Counted from the first letter of the stretch, positions 6,368-13,504 are shown. The stretch is DNA of 13,650 nt from an uncultured Candidatus Saccharibacteria bacterium (GCA_946886125.1 CAMPHY010000015.1:1-13650), one strand, 5' to 3'. Numbers and translations are program-made. Notes: generated by a model not told the origin, from the sequence alone.

Positions 6368-6373
6368 AGTATA
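6368..6373 (-). promoter_or_regulatory. -10 hexamer for the zinc-ribbon operon, predicted leaderless
   Basis: On the minus strand TATACT (6373-6368) ends 7 nt before the ATG at 6360, and no Shine-Dalgarno sequence intervenes. This promoter probably drives the four-gene operon down to 4424. Confidence 0.6.
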
Positions 6374-6448
6374 GTACGCTTTGCTGATATACAGCTGAAT
6401 CAATTATGAAATACTTTCGCCGCCAATCCATCTTAGTAGTTATTATTC

Positions 6449-6457
6449 TGCTATACT
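6449..6457 (+). promoter_or_regulatory. extended -10 for the CBU_0592-like gene, predicted leaderless
   Basis: TGC-TATACT at 6449-6457 ends 8 nt before the ATG at 6466. An ATG at 6461 is followed at once by a stop. The position of this promoter argues against the longer reading frame that begins at 6406. Confidence 0.6.
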
Positions 6458-6465
6458 GCAATGTA

Positions 6466-6699
6466 ATGAAATTATATGAAATTATTGGTTGGATAGGCGT
6501 GGCTCTCATTTTACTTGCTTATGCACTCTCAACCTTTAGCGTACTAGAAGCGGGACATATTGGATTTGGACTATTAAATTTATTTGGTGCAATTGGGATC
6601 ATCATCTCGTCATATCGAAAACGTGATTTTCAACCCATCTTCCTCAACGTTATTTGGCTACTCGTCGCAGTTATTGGTTTACTTATCGCCCCTACATAG
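6466..6699 (+). CDS. CBU_0592-like three-helix membrane protein, 77 aa
   Basis: This small integral membrane protein has three hydrophobic helices at about 4-22, 29-48 and 56-74. The sequence LYEIIGWIGVALILLAYALS, the phrase LLNLFGAIGIIISSY and the basic loop YRKRDFQP before NVIWLLVAVIGLL match the small CBU_0592-like family, which has no known activity to my knowledge. A frame open from 6406 would add 20 residues, but the -10 box inside that extension and the start of homology at MKLYEIIG both favour ATG 6466. It is transcribed alone and converges on the Clp-like gene with 34 nt between their stops. Confidence 0.78.
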   Translation: MKLYEIIGWIGVALILLAYALSTFSVLEAGHIGFGLLNLFGAIGIIISSYRKRDFQPIFLNVIWLLVAVIGLLIAPT

Positions 6700-6733
6700 T
6701 TTACCAACGAACTCATCCAAAGTATCACTCAAT

Positions 6734-9181
6734 TTATACTTCAGCTTCTTTTACAATCGCGTCGGCTTGATCTCTCGTCCCTACGATAGCTTCAACCTGC
6801 TGTTTTGTAATAGTGATCGTACTACCCGGGGTCGCAGTACCTGCAAGCACCTGCTTGGCGACTGTATTTTCAACCGCTCGCTGTACGATTCGACGCATAG
6901 GTCTGGCGCCAAGTCGCGGGTCATATCCTGTTTCCGCCAAATATCGCTTGGCATCATCCTCGACATAAACACTTATTTTCTGCAAAGCAAGCGTCTTGTT
7001 GATACCTGCTAAAATACGATCGATTACCTGTACAAGTTCAGTCGTTTCAAGTGGCCGGAAAATAACAATTTCATCAAAACGATTCAAAAACTCAGGCCGG
7101 AACTGATTGCTGCTAATCAGTTCATCAGTAAATTGCTTTTCAAACTGCGATAATTGATATCCGCGATCAATATACTCTCGAATTCTATCAGCGCCTGCAT
7201 TGCTTGTGGCGATAACAATGGCATCCCGAAAACTAATCTCTCGATTTCTTTCATCGCGCAGAATTCCCTCATCGAGAAGCTGAAGTAAGGTCGCCAGAAC
7301 ATTAGGATGTGCTTTTTCGATTTCATCAAGCAAAATAACACTAAACGGCTGCTTCATCACTTGAGCAGTAAGGCTCATTGAATTGCTTGCACCATCAGCG
7401 ATTAATCGCGACACGTCGTCCGGTCGAACATACTCATTAAGATCGAGGCGTAACAAATGTTCTTCGCCGCCAAAGTATACTTCAGCCAGCGACTTTGCCA
7501 GTTCCGTCTTACCAACCCCAGTTGGACCTAAGAACAGGAAGGTTCCGATGGGACGATTTTGATTACGCACCCCTGCCCGCGCTCGTCGGAGTGCATCACT
7601 CACCACTTCTACAGCGCGTGTTTGATTAACCATACGCTCATGAATTAAATCTTCAAGATTGAGTAATTTCATACGCTCAGTTTCATCACTCGCTACACCC
7701 ACTTTAATGTCCATGGTTTTTTCAATTGCCTGCTGAACTGAACTGGCAGTCACCAATCCACCATTGCTGTAGCTCGCCGCAGATTCAAGTAGTTTCAACG
7801 CCCTTCCTGGCATCGCCAGCTCATGAACGTAGCGCTCACTGAGGCGATACGCTTCTTCTAGTGCCTGATACATGTACGTTACCTTGCGCTGATACTCTAT
7901 TACCAATAATTGATCCTGCATTACTGCAATTGTTTCAGGGCGCGTTGCTGGGGCAACAGTTAGTCGATTAAGTGCATTGGCAAGTGCCGGCTGGCGCTGG
8001 CTAATTTGCAAGTAACGTTGCTCATCCATGGCGAGAATCATCCGCAAACGTCCGGCCTCTAAAATAGGTAGTAATAAATTACTCACATCGACTGAGCCGA
8101 TACCCTCTTCAAAAAACAATTGAGCGTTATCGAGACAAACAATAATATTCTTTGCCCGATATGCCTCCGATAAGACTTGTTCAAGCAAATGCTCCAATTC
8201 ACCTTTACCAGACGCGGCCGCGATTAACGACGATGCGTCGAGCATGAATACCTGCCTAAACTTTAAGTCATCAGTCAACTTAGCCGATCCATCCATTAAT
8301 CGTTCGGCAAAGGCGCGCACAATCGTTGTTTTGCCAGCACCGGCTGGACCGACTAATACCGCGTTTTGCCGTCCGCCGTTATGGAATGTTTCAATTAATT
8401 GATTAATAACTGCCTGGTGCGCCTCAAGTTCAACTGTCAATGAGCCTTTGCTCGCCTGTTCGCTAATATTCACACCAAATCGAGTTAACAATGGTATATA
8501 CCCAAATGACCAATCTCGGGCAATACCTCCGGTACGGCGCGGTCGACTGTGCTTTGCGATTAGTGCATGAATATGCTCATGCCAACAAACACCACTTATC
8601 AGATCATCGATGCCGAGCTGTAAATGGGCAAGTACTGTTTCATACCCATCATACTGCTTAATAAGAGCTACTAGTAATATACTACCTGTAACACACTCGA
8701 CGTCGAGCTTCTCACGAATAGCAAGAGCGTCCCGCCAAACAGCCTCGCTAGCGCCGGCTTCATTCGAAGCAATGTCCTGTAAAAATCGCGCACCGATTCC
8801 AAAACGGGCTGAAAAGAATTGACCACTTGGTACAGCACTAATCGCGGTTGCGATATCCCGAGGTGTCACTTGTTTCGGCAGTCGACCGAGCACGTCACCC
8901 GCTAGGCGCTCGTGTAAAGCATTACTCTTCGTATCACCTTTTAGGTACTGTAACTCACCTTTCCACCACTCTAAAACAATGGCCGGTATAGCAGACAACC
9001 CAAGTAGCAGCCAACCAGCGGGGATCTCTGCAATAATAAACGCGATGCCGGCAAGTATCAGTACCAGGGAGCTTGCCGCAAGGCTGTGTCGCCAGAGTGG
9101 ATTTAAAAAATGACCGATTCTGGCTTTCTGCGCCCGTAAACTATCGAACTGAAATGTTACAGATTCCATGCCGGCGCCCAT
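6734..9181 (-). CDS. membrane-anchored, divergent Clp-type AAA+ ATPase (ClpC/ClpB-like)
   Basis: This 815-residue protein has two N-terminal membrane helices (about 33-51 and 54-71), a divergent Clp-N-like helical region (about 85-215) and two AAA+ modules. The second module is complete: Walker A GPTGVGKT (552-559), Walker B SVILLDE (614-620), sensor-1 Asn in ATSN (658-661), arginine finger in FLNRFDE (Arg701), and sensor-2 GARPMRR (758-764). The first keeps Walker A GPAGAGKT (278-285), but its Walker B ends Asp-Asn (351-352) instead of Asp-Glu. Its sensor Thr and Arg-Arg finger positions are also lost. Both pore loops (KYRG and GYVG in ClpC), the middle domain and the ClpP-docking tripeptide are missing. 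It should hydrolyse ATP at D2, but a role as a ClpP-coupled unfoldase is doubtful. It overlaps the preceding membrane-protein gene; ATG 9169 is an alternative start. Confidence 0.85.
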   Translation of the reverse strand: MGAGMESVTFQFDSLRAQKARIGHFLNPLWRHSLAASSLVLILAGIAFIIAEIPAGWLLLGLSAIPAIVLEWWKGELQYLKGDTKSNALHERLAGDVLGRLPKQVTPRDIATAISAVPSGQFFSARFGIGARFLQDIASNEAGASEAVWRDALAIREKLDVECVTGSILLVALIKQYDGYETVLAHLQLGIDDLISGVCWHEHIHALIAKHSRPRRTGGIARDWSFGYIPLLTRFGVNISEQASKGSLTVELEAHQAVINQLIETFHNGGRQNAVLVGPAGAGKTTIVRAFAERLMDGSAKLTDDLKFRQVFMLDASSLIAAASGKGELEHLLEQVLSEAYRAKNIIVCLDNAQLFFEEGIGSVDVSNLLLPILEAGRLRMILAMDEQRYLQISQRQPALANALNRLTVAPATRPETIAVMQDQLLVIEYQRKVTYMYQALEEAYRLSERYVHELAMPGRALKLLESAASYSNGGLVTASSVQQAIEKTMDIKVGVASDETERMKLLNLEDLIHERMVNQTRAVEVVSDALRRARAGVRNQNRPIGTFLFLGPTGVGKTELAKSLAEVYFGGEEHLLRLDLNEYVRPDDVSRLIADGASNSMSLTAQVMKQPFSVILLDEIEKAHPNVLATLLQLLDEGILRDERNREISFRDAIVIATSNAGADRIREYIDRGYQLSQFEKQFTDELISSNQFRPEFLNRFDEIVIFRPLETTELVQVIDRILAGINKTLALQKISVYVEDDAKRYLAETGYDPRLGARPMRRIVQRAVENTVAKQVLAGTATPGSTITITKQQVEAIVGTRDQADAIVKEAEV

Positions 9182-9543
9182 CCAATGCTAAATAAAAGTA
9201 GACCCACCACAGGAAAAAGTGGCACCATCGACCAGCCAATCATAATAATTCCACCCCACGCAATGTGCAGTAAAATCACCAAACTACCAATAAGAATCAT
9301 AACGAAGCGCAGAAAGGCACCAATCACCCGCGACACAAGCCTATCCAGTAGTGCTCGCATCTGCACACCTATAGGGCCACGAACCTTTCCAGCTGAAATT
9401 TGCCGGAACGGCGCAAATAACGTGCGCACAAGTAAACTCACCGAAAAGAAATCGAGCGTTCGCTCAATTCGTTCTCGTATCAGCAGTGCGCGCTGCTTCC
9501 AGCCTTCGCCATACCACCAAGAGAGAATGCCCACTAAAAACAT
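9157..9543 (-). CDS. small membrane protein paired with the Clp-like ATPase, 128 aa
   Basis: This 128-residue protein begins MFLVGILSWWYGEGW and continues with a basic helical segment and TLDFFSVSLLVRTLFAPFRQ (29-48), which looks like an interfacial helix. A polar, basic stretch (49-75) leads to two transmembrane helices at about 76-95 and 98-120. I recall similar WWYG-GW proteins next to Clp-like ATPases in CPR genomes, but this needs a search. The ATG at 9543 is preferred over an upstream GTG because a TACAAT -10 box ends 6 nt before it. The stop overlaps the start of the ATPase gene by 25 nt (13 nt if that gene begins at 9169), which implies coupled translation and probably a physical complex. 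Confidence 0.75.
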   Translation of the reverse strand: MFLVGILSWWYGEGWKQRALLIRERIERTLDFFSVSLLVRTLFAPFRQISAGKVRGPIGVQMRALLDRLVSRVIGAFLRFVMILIGSLVILLHIAWGGIIMIGWSMVPLFPVVGLLLFSIGWAPAWNL

Positions 9544-9549
9544 ATCCTT

Positions 9550-9555
9550 ATTGTA
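9550..9555 (-). promoter_or_regulatory. -10 hexamer for the membrane protein/Clp-like operon, predicted leaderless
   Basis: On the minus strand TACAAT (9555-9550) is separated from ATG 9543 by 6 nt. A second minus-strand candidate, TATTAT at about 9584-9579, overlaps the plus-strand TATAAT at 9577-9582 and would give a leader of roughly 30 nt. Confidence 0.45.
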
Positions 9556-9576
9556 ACCCACTCGTTCCGGTTACGC

Positions 9577-9624
9577 TATAATAGTACGAAGATGAGCAAA
9601 GAAAATTAATTTGTTTATTTTCTT
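9577..9624 (+). promoter_or_regulatory. upstream promoter, five-codon reading frame and hairpin before murT
   Basis: TATAAT at 9577-9582 lies 9 nt before a minimal reading frame, ATG 9592 to TAA 9609 (Met-Ser-Lys-Glu-Asn). That frame overlaps an inverted repeat, AAGAAAAT (9599-9606) and ATTTTCTT (9617-9624), around a 10-nt loop. If this promoter is used, the murT leader would carry a leader peptide and a weak AT-rich stem. Attenuation is possible but speculative. Confidence 0.3.
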
Positions 9625-9649
9625 CCGAATTAAGTGCGAGTGCACGGAG

Positions 9650-9655
9650 TATAAT
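9650..9655 (+). promoter_or_regulatory. -10 hexamer for murT-gatD, predicted leaderless
   Basis: A perfect TATAAT ends 7 nt before the murT ATG at 9663. No Shine-Dalgarno sequence lies between them. No clear -35 is visible at the expected distance. Confidence 0.6.
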
Positions 9656-9662
9656 AGATATC

Positions 9663-10937
9663 ATGCCTAAACCCTACGTTACAATTCTCGGCAAAGCCGT
9701 TCGCCATGTCGCACGTCTCCGAGGCGGTGGATCTGCCCTGCCCGGACTATTCGTAGAAAAAATTGATCCCGATTTTATTCGTCGTACTCTCGCCCCTCTT
9801 CCTCACGGGGTTGTTATCATCAGTGGTACCAACGGTAAAACGACAACAACAAAAATGGTTGTTGAACTGCTCGAGAGTCAAGGATTAAACGTGTTCACTA
9901 ATCGAACTGGCAGCAATTTCACGCGCGGTGTAGCCGCAGCACTTCTGGGCGAAATCAACTTTAAAGGTGAGTTAGAAGCCGATATTGCTGTACTCGAACT
10001 CGATGAAGCGCATGCTGTGCATTTCGTGAGAGTTGTTCCTCCAAAATACACTCTCCTATTGAATGTTATGCGTGACCAACTCGATCGTTTTGGCGAAATT
10101 GACACTACTGCAGGACTACTCGAACATATAGCCAAAGCAACAACCGAGCACGTTGTTCTAAACCGCGAAGACCCACGAGTTCTCGCCATAGCACCAACAC
10201 TATCGAATCAAGCTGTTCACTATTTCGGTCTTTCCGATGGTTTAAAGACGATGTTTCCGAGTGATGATGATATGCGCGGATCAAATAAAAAAACGGCAAA
10301 CACTCTACCTGAGGCAGATGTTATTCTTGATACAATCAATGATCCTGATGTGCACTTTTTAATCGGCAAAAAATCAGTAAAGACAACTCTCAAACTTCAG
10401 GGAGTGTACAACATCTTCAACGCCGCTGCCGCAGTAGCTTTGGTGCGCGTCATCGTTGGTGGGACCCTCGACCAATCAAAGCTTATGGCGTCACTCGCGA
10501 ACGTTGAGCCAGCTTTCGGGCGCGGCGAAACACTTACTGTCGGCGGCCAACCCCTGGAACTCGTACTTGTTAAAAACCCAAGCGGTTTCCGACTTGGCCT
10601 TAGCTCATTTACACCGAGCGGCTACGCAACGATGATCGCTATTAATGATAATTATGCCGATGGTCGTGATATGTCGTGGCTATGGGACGTTGATTTTGAG
10701 AGCCTTCAGAAAAACGGCGCGGCGGTCGTCTCAGGTGTTCGCGCCTATGACATGGCGCTACGACTTCAGTATGATGAAATTACCGTCGCGCACGTAGATA
10801 CAAATCTGACAAAAGGTCTACGCTATTTTATCAATCACGCACCCAATCAGCCGAAGCGTATTTTTTGCACCTACACTGCCATGCTAGCTATTCGTCGTGA
10901 ACTAAGTAAAATTACAGAAGTAAAGGTAGTCTCATGA
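9663..10937 (+). CDS. murT: lipid II isoglutaminyl synthase, Mur ligase-like subunit MurT
   Basis: MurT binds ATP and, with GatD, converts D-isoglutamate of lipid II to D-isoglutamine. The 424 residues show a Mur ligase ATP loop, ISGTNGKTTTTK (53-64), then NRTGSNFTRG (80-89), the central Mur motif VLELDEAHAVHF (110-121) and NVMRDQLDRFGE (134-145). The C-terminal DUF1727 domain contains NDNYADGRDMSWLWDVDFE (328-346), whose Asp residues help form the active site with GatD. The zinc ribbon of four cysteines inserted in Gram-positive MurT is absent. The region after HYFGL (186-190) has no cysteine, and the whole protein has only Cys402. The TGA stop overlaps the gatD ATG (ATGA), so the two subunits are translated together. 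Confidence 0.93.
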   Translation: MPKPYVTILGKAVRHVARLRGGGSALPGLFVEKIDPDFIRRTLAPLPHGVVIISGTNGKTTTTKMVVELLESQGLNVFTNRTGSNFTRGVAAALLGEINFKGELEADIAVLELDEAHAVHFVRVVPPKYTLLLNVMRDQLDRFGEIDTTAGLLEHIAKATTEHVVLNREDPRVLAIAPTLSNQAVHYFGLSDGLKTMFPSDDDMRGSNKKTANTLPEADVILDTINDPDVHFLIGKKSVKTTLKLQGVYNIFNAAAAVALVRVIVGGTLDQSKLMASLANVEPAFGRGETLTVGGQPLELVLVKNPSGFRLGLSSFTPSGYATMIAINDNYADGRDMSWLWDVDFESLQKNGAAVVSGVRAYDMALRLQYDEITVAHVDTNLTKGLRYFINHAPNQPKRIFCTYTAMLAIRRELSKITEVKVVS

Positions 10938-11659
10938 GTGATATACGTACACTTACTATTGTCCAGCTTTATCCGAGAGATATGAATATTTACGGCGACT
11001 GGGGGAATGTTCTGACGCTAAAACGACGTCTGCAATGGCACGGCTACAATGTCAATTTAGTCGACTACAATATTGGCGATCCATTCCCGGAGCAAGCCGA
11101 TATTCTCATTGGCGGCGGCGGTCAAGACAGTGGCCAAGATGTGATTCAAGCTGATCTTCTTAACATAGCGCCAACCCTCTGTAAACTCGCCAATGATGGT
11201 GTACCCATGCTACTTGTCTGCGGACTCTACCAGCTATTTGGTCGTTTTTTCAAGACACAGGATGGACATATTATTAAAGGTATCGAGTTGCTCGACATTG
11301 AAACGCACGCTGGACCAGAGCGTCTTATCGGCAATGTCACGACTCACAGTAATGATTTCGGTGACATTATTGGCTATGAAAATCATAGCGGCCAAACCTT
11401 TCTTGGCAAAGGAGTACTACCACTTGGTAAAGTTATTAAAGGTGCGGGCAACAATGGCCAAGACGACACCGAAGGCGCACGTTATAATAATGTCGTTGCC
11501 AGTTATCTACATGGCTCATTACTGCCGAAAAATCCAGCTATTGCCGACTTTCTCATCGAACAAGCAGCTATTCGAAAATTTGGTGATTTTACGCCAACAG
11601 TCGTTGATGATCGTTTCGCCAATCTTGCTCGCGAACACGCGCTGAAGCGCCCACGCTAA
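10934..11659 (+). CDS. gatD: lipid II isoglutaminyl synthase, glutamine amidotransferase subunit GatD
   Basis: This class I (CobB/CobQ-like) glutaminase releases ammonia from glutamine and feeds it to MurT. It has 241 residues. The N-terminal block LYPRDMNIYGDWGNVLTLKR (12-31) is typical of GatD. IGGGGQDSGQD (59-69) precedes the nucleophile elbow LLVCGLYQLFG with Cys96, and the catalytic His193 is in SYLHGSLLPKNP. As in other GatD proteins the third triad residue is expected to come from MurT. The ATG overlaps the murT stop by 4 nt. The stop lies 6 nt from that of the convergent bcp gene. Amidation lowers the charge of peptidoglycan and is needed for efficient cross-linking in Gram-positive bacteria; here it implies that the cell makes or modifies its own peptidoglycan. 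Confidence 0.94.
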   Translation: MSDIRTLTIVQLYPRDMNIYGDWGNVLTLKRRLQWHGYNVNLVDYNIGDPFPEQADILIGGGGQDSGQDVIQADLLNIAPTLCKLANDGVPMLLVCGLYQLFGRFFKTQDGHIIKGIELLDIETHAGPERLIGNVTTHSNDFGDIIGYENHSGQTFLGKGVLPLGKVIKGAGNNGQDDTEGARYNNVVASYLHGSLLPKNPAIADFLIEQAAIRKFGDFTPTVVDDRFANLAREHALKRPR

Positions 11660-11665
11660 TAACAG

Positions 11666-12133
11666 CTATTCTTTTACCTGCTGCTGAGCCTTAAGCTCTG
11701 CGATAATCTGCTGACCATGTCCAAGTGGCGTCACGCGACCATACGCTTTCACTACAACACCTTTGGGATTAATTATAAAAGTTTTTCGCAAAATACCTTC
11801 GCGGCCAAATTGTTTCTTACCCCATGCTCCGTAGACCTCAAGCACCTTGCCGGCGCTATCAGTTAATAACGTAAAGTTGAGCGAGTGCTTAGCTTTAAAC
11901 TTTTCATGAGCGGTTGCATCATCCTTGCTCACGCCTACAATTTCAGCACCAAGATCAGCAATTTCGTCGCGCGCATCACGCAAGCTACATGCCTCAATGG
12001 TACAACCCGGCGTATCGTCTTTTGGATAAAAATACAGCACTAGCCACTTTCCTTTATAGTCGCTGAGCGTTTTTAACTCTCCGTTAATGTCAGGAAGGGA
12101 GAAATCTGGTGCGTCGTATGGGGTTTGCTTCAT
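11666..12133 (-). CDS. bcp: thiol peroxidase Bcp / PrxQ peroxiredoxin
   Basis: This atypical 2-Cys peroxiredoxin reduces hydrogen peroxide and organic hydroperoxides using thioredoxin. Its 155 residues match the normal length. APDFSLPDINGE (8-19) opens the thioredoxin fold, and YFYPKDDTPGCTIEACSLRD contains the peroxidatic Cys44 and the resolving Cys49, five residues later, the PrxQ arrangement. GVSKDD, LLTDSAGKVLEVYGAW and RKTFIINPKG follow as expected. A perfect TATAAT on the minus strand ends 6 nt before the ATG, so the mRNA is probably leaderless. It is transcribed away from the OpgC-like gene and converges on gatD. Confidence 0.95.
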   Translation of the reverse strand: MKQTPYDAPDFSLPDINGELKTLSDYKGKWLVLYFYPKDDTPGCTIEACSLRDARDEIADLGAEIVGVSKDDATAHEKFKAKHSLNFTLLTDSAGKVLEVYGAWGKKQFGREGILRKTFIINPKGVVVKAYGRVTPLGHGQQIIAELKAQQQVKE

Positions 12134-12139
12134 ACTCTT

Positions 12140-12145
12140 ATTATA
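12140..12145 (-). promoter_or_regulatory. -10 hexamer for bcp, predicted leaderless
   Basis: On the minus strand a perfect TATAAT (12145-12140) is followed by AAGAGT and then the ATG at 12133, a 6-nt gap. There is no room for a leader with a ribosome binding site. Confidence 0.65.
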
Positions 12146-12168
12146 CCCTGTCTCAAAAACCGTACATG

Positions 12169-12174
12169 TATAAT
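12169..12174 (+). promoter_or_regulatory. -10 hexamer for the OpgC-like gene
   Basis: TATAAT at 12169-12174 ends 10 nt before ATG 12185. The gap contains AGAGAGGA, a purine-rich stretch that may act as a short Shine-Dalgarno, although the expected mRNA start near 12181 would remove most of it. Confidence 0.5.
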
Positions 12175-12184
12175 AGAGAGGAAC

Positions 12185-13255
12185 ATGAATACCCCGACGA
12201 AGCCCGGACGTATCGAAGCACTCGATTACCTACGCGGTTATTTTATTATTGTTATCGTTATTGATCACGTCTATCGTTGGCCAAGTTTGCTGTCATTTTT
12301 CACTGGACAATCACTCCTCTGGGCGAATGCTGCCGATGGCTTCATCATTATTTCCGGCCTTCTTGTTGGCTACGTTCGTGGCTTCAAGGCAAGAGAATCA
12401 CCATTTAATCCAGTTGCATTAAAGCTTTTTAAACGCGGTCTTTTACTCTATGTATGGAGTGTTATTTTAAGTATTTTGTTTGCTAGTATTCAATGGTTGA
12501 TTAACTTTCGGGCTGCCATGCCACACGTTGAAGCACCAGATGGAAATTGGGCAGCACTCATTACAAATTCCATCACGCTTACCTATGCACACCCGTGGAT
12601 CTACTTCCTCCACCTCTACGCCATCTTTATGCTCGTAGCGATCGGAGCGGTATGGTTACTGCGGCGCCATCTCGCTTGGTTAGTCATACTGTTTTCTATT
12701 GCTGCTATTTTCGTTGGGAATTATTATGGTGTTGAGTGGATACAGCGTGCGCCGTTCTTCTTCATACCAGTAGCAGTTGGGTACTACCTAGAATCAATCC
12801 AGCGCGTTATTATAGCACTCCGTCCTACTCGCCAGCGTATATTATCGGCTACAGCTATCTTCTTGTTTATCAGTACCGCAACATTGTCCTCATTATGGCG
12901 CTTTTCACCAGAACTATTTAGCCCAGCACTCCATGATTTTTTGAGTCAATTATTCAACCGCGGCCCGCTTAGCATCGGTGCTCTCGTCATTGCGTTCGTA
13001 TGGTTTATTGGTCTATTCGCGCTGTTTCAAGCCCTATTACCACTTCTGCGCAAATATCTTCGTTGGCTTATGCTCCCATTTGGTCAACGCTCGCTTGCTG
13101 CTTACATGATTCATGGCATCCCTATTTTAATTACCAGCTACTTCTTTTTCATGGGTAGTAACGTATGGCACAATACCGCACTTGGTATTATCTGTATCCT
13201 TACTACGATCGGATTGCTTCGCATTCCATTCGTACAGCGCCTCTTGCCAAGATGA
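12185..13255 (+). CDS. OpgC-type membrane acyltransferase
   Basis: This polytopic membrane protein has 356 residues and about ten hydrophobic helices. It opens with RIEALDYLRGYFIIVIVIDH (9-28), the Arg/Asp/His pattern of the acyltransferase-3/OpgC superfamily, and continues WANAADGFIIISGLLVGYV, which matches the OpgC family. Such proteins move acyl groups such as succinyl or acetyl across the membrane onto envelope glycans. The acceptor here is unknown. A conserved late block, FGQRSLAAYMIHGIPI, is also typical. A frame open from 12125 would overlap the start of bcp and lie across its promoter, so ATG 12185, with TATAAT 10 nt upstream, is used. No terminator is seen; tRNA-Pro follows with its own promoter. 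Confidence 0.82.
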   Translation: MNTPTKPGRIEALDYLRGYFIIVIVIDHVYRWPSLLSFFTGQSLLWANAADGFIIISGLLVGYVRGFKARESPFNPVALKLFKRGLLLYVWSVILSILFASIQWLINFRAAMPHVEAPDGNWAALITNSITLTYAHPWIYFLHLYAIFMLVAIGAVWLLRRHLAWLVILFSIAAIFVGNYYGVEWIQRAPFFFIPVAVGYYLESIQRVIIALRPTRQRILSATAIFLFISTATLSSLWRFSPELFSPALHDFLSQLFNRGPLSIGALVIAFVWFIGLFALFQALLPLLRKYLRWLMLPFGQRSLAAYMIHGIPILITSYFFFMGSNVWHNTALGIICILTTIGLLRIPFVQRLLPR

Positions 13256-13273
13256 TATTTTTCGCACTACCAC

Positions 13274-13302
13274 TGGAAAAGTCACGGCAACTAGGGTATA
13301 AT
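13274..13302 (+). promoter_or_regulatory. tRNA-Pro promoter
   Basis: A perfect TATAAT is at 13297-13302, with TGGAAA at 13274-13279 as a -35 candidate and a 17-nt spacer. The mature tRNA begins 20 nt downstream of the -10 box, so the precursor has a leader of about 13 nt. Confidence 0.6.
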
Positions 13303-13322
13303 CTCTAAAGTACTCACACTAT

Positions 13323-13399
13323 CGGGGTGTGGCGCAGTTGGCTAGCGCGCGCGGTTTGGGACCGTGAGGTCGAAGGTTCGAGTCCTTTCACCCCGACCA
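13323..13399 (+). tRNA. tRNA-Pro (TGG anticodon)
   Basis: The acceptor CGGGGTG (13323-13329) pairs with CACCCCG (13389-13395), followed by discriminator A and an encoded CCA (13397-13399). The anticodon TGG is at 13357-13359 in loop TTTGGGA, on a stem CGCGG/CCGTG. The unusual C1-G72 first pair is the normal identity feature of bacterial tRNA-Pro. UGG can read all four proline codons when modified. Confidence 0.96.
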
Positions 13400-13420
13400 C
13401 AAACGACATTATCGTTTTCT

Positions 13421-13449
13421 AAGAACCCCTGCAGGGGTTCTTTTGTTTT
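13421..13449 (+). terminator. strong intrinsic terminator after tRNA-Pro
   Basis: AAGAACCCC and GGGGTTCTT pair around TGCA (arms at 13421-13429 and 13434-13442), and the 3' arm runs into TTTTGTTTT. A weaker hairpin precedes it, AAACGA/TCGTTT at 13401-13417 with a run of T. Together they should end tRNA-Pro transcription efficiently. Confidence 0.9.
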
Positions 13450-13504
13450 AATCAATCCAGATATCTGATACATATTCCTCAGGTATTCATCATAATCACT
13501 TCGC

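Noticed and set aside
6406..6465. 20-residue N-terminal extension of the CBU_0592-like protein
   Set aside because: The likely -10 box lies inside it, and family similarity begins at ATG 6466.
8610..8822. Open frames opposite the Clp-like gene and other long genes
   Set aside because: They are antisense shadows with no promoter, ribosome binding site or recognisable domain.
9592..9609. Mini reading frame Met-Ser-Lys-Glu-Asn as a gene
   Set aside because: It is too short to claim as a gene; kept only as part of the leader observation before murT.
12125..12184. Longer N-terminus for the OpgC-like protein
   Set aside because: It overlaps the bcp start and promoter; the OpgC-like motif begins shortly after ATG 12185, which has a TATAAT just upstream.
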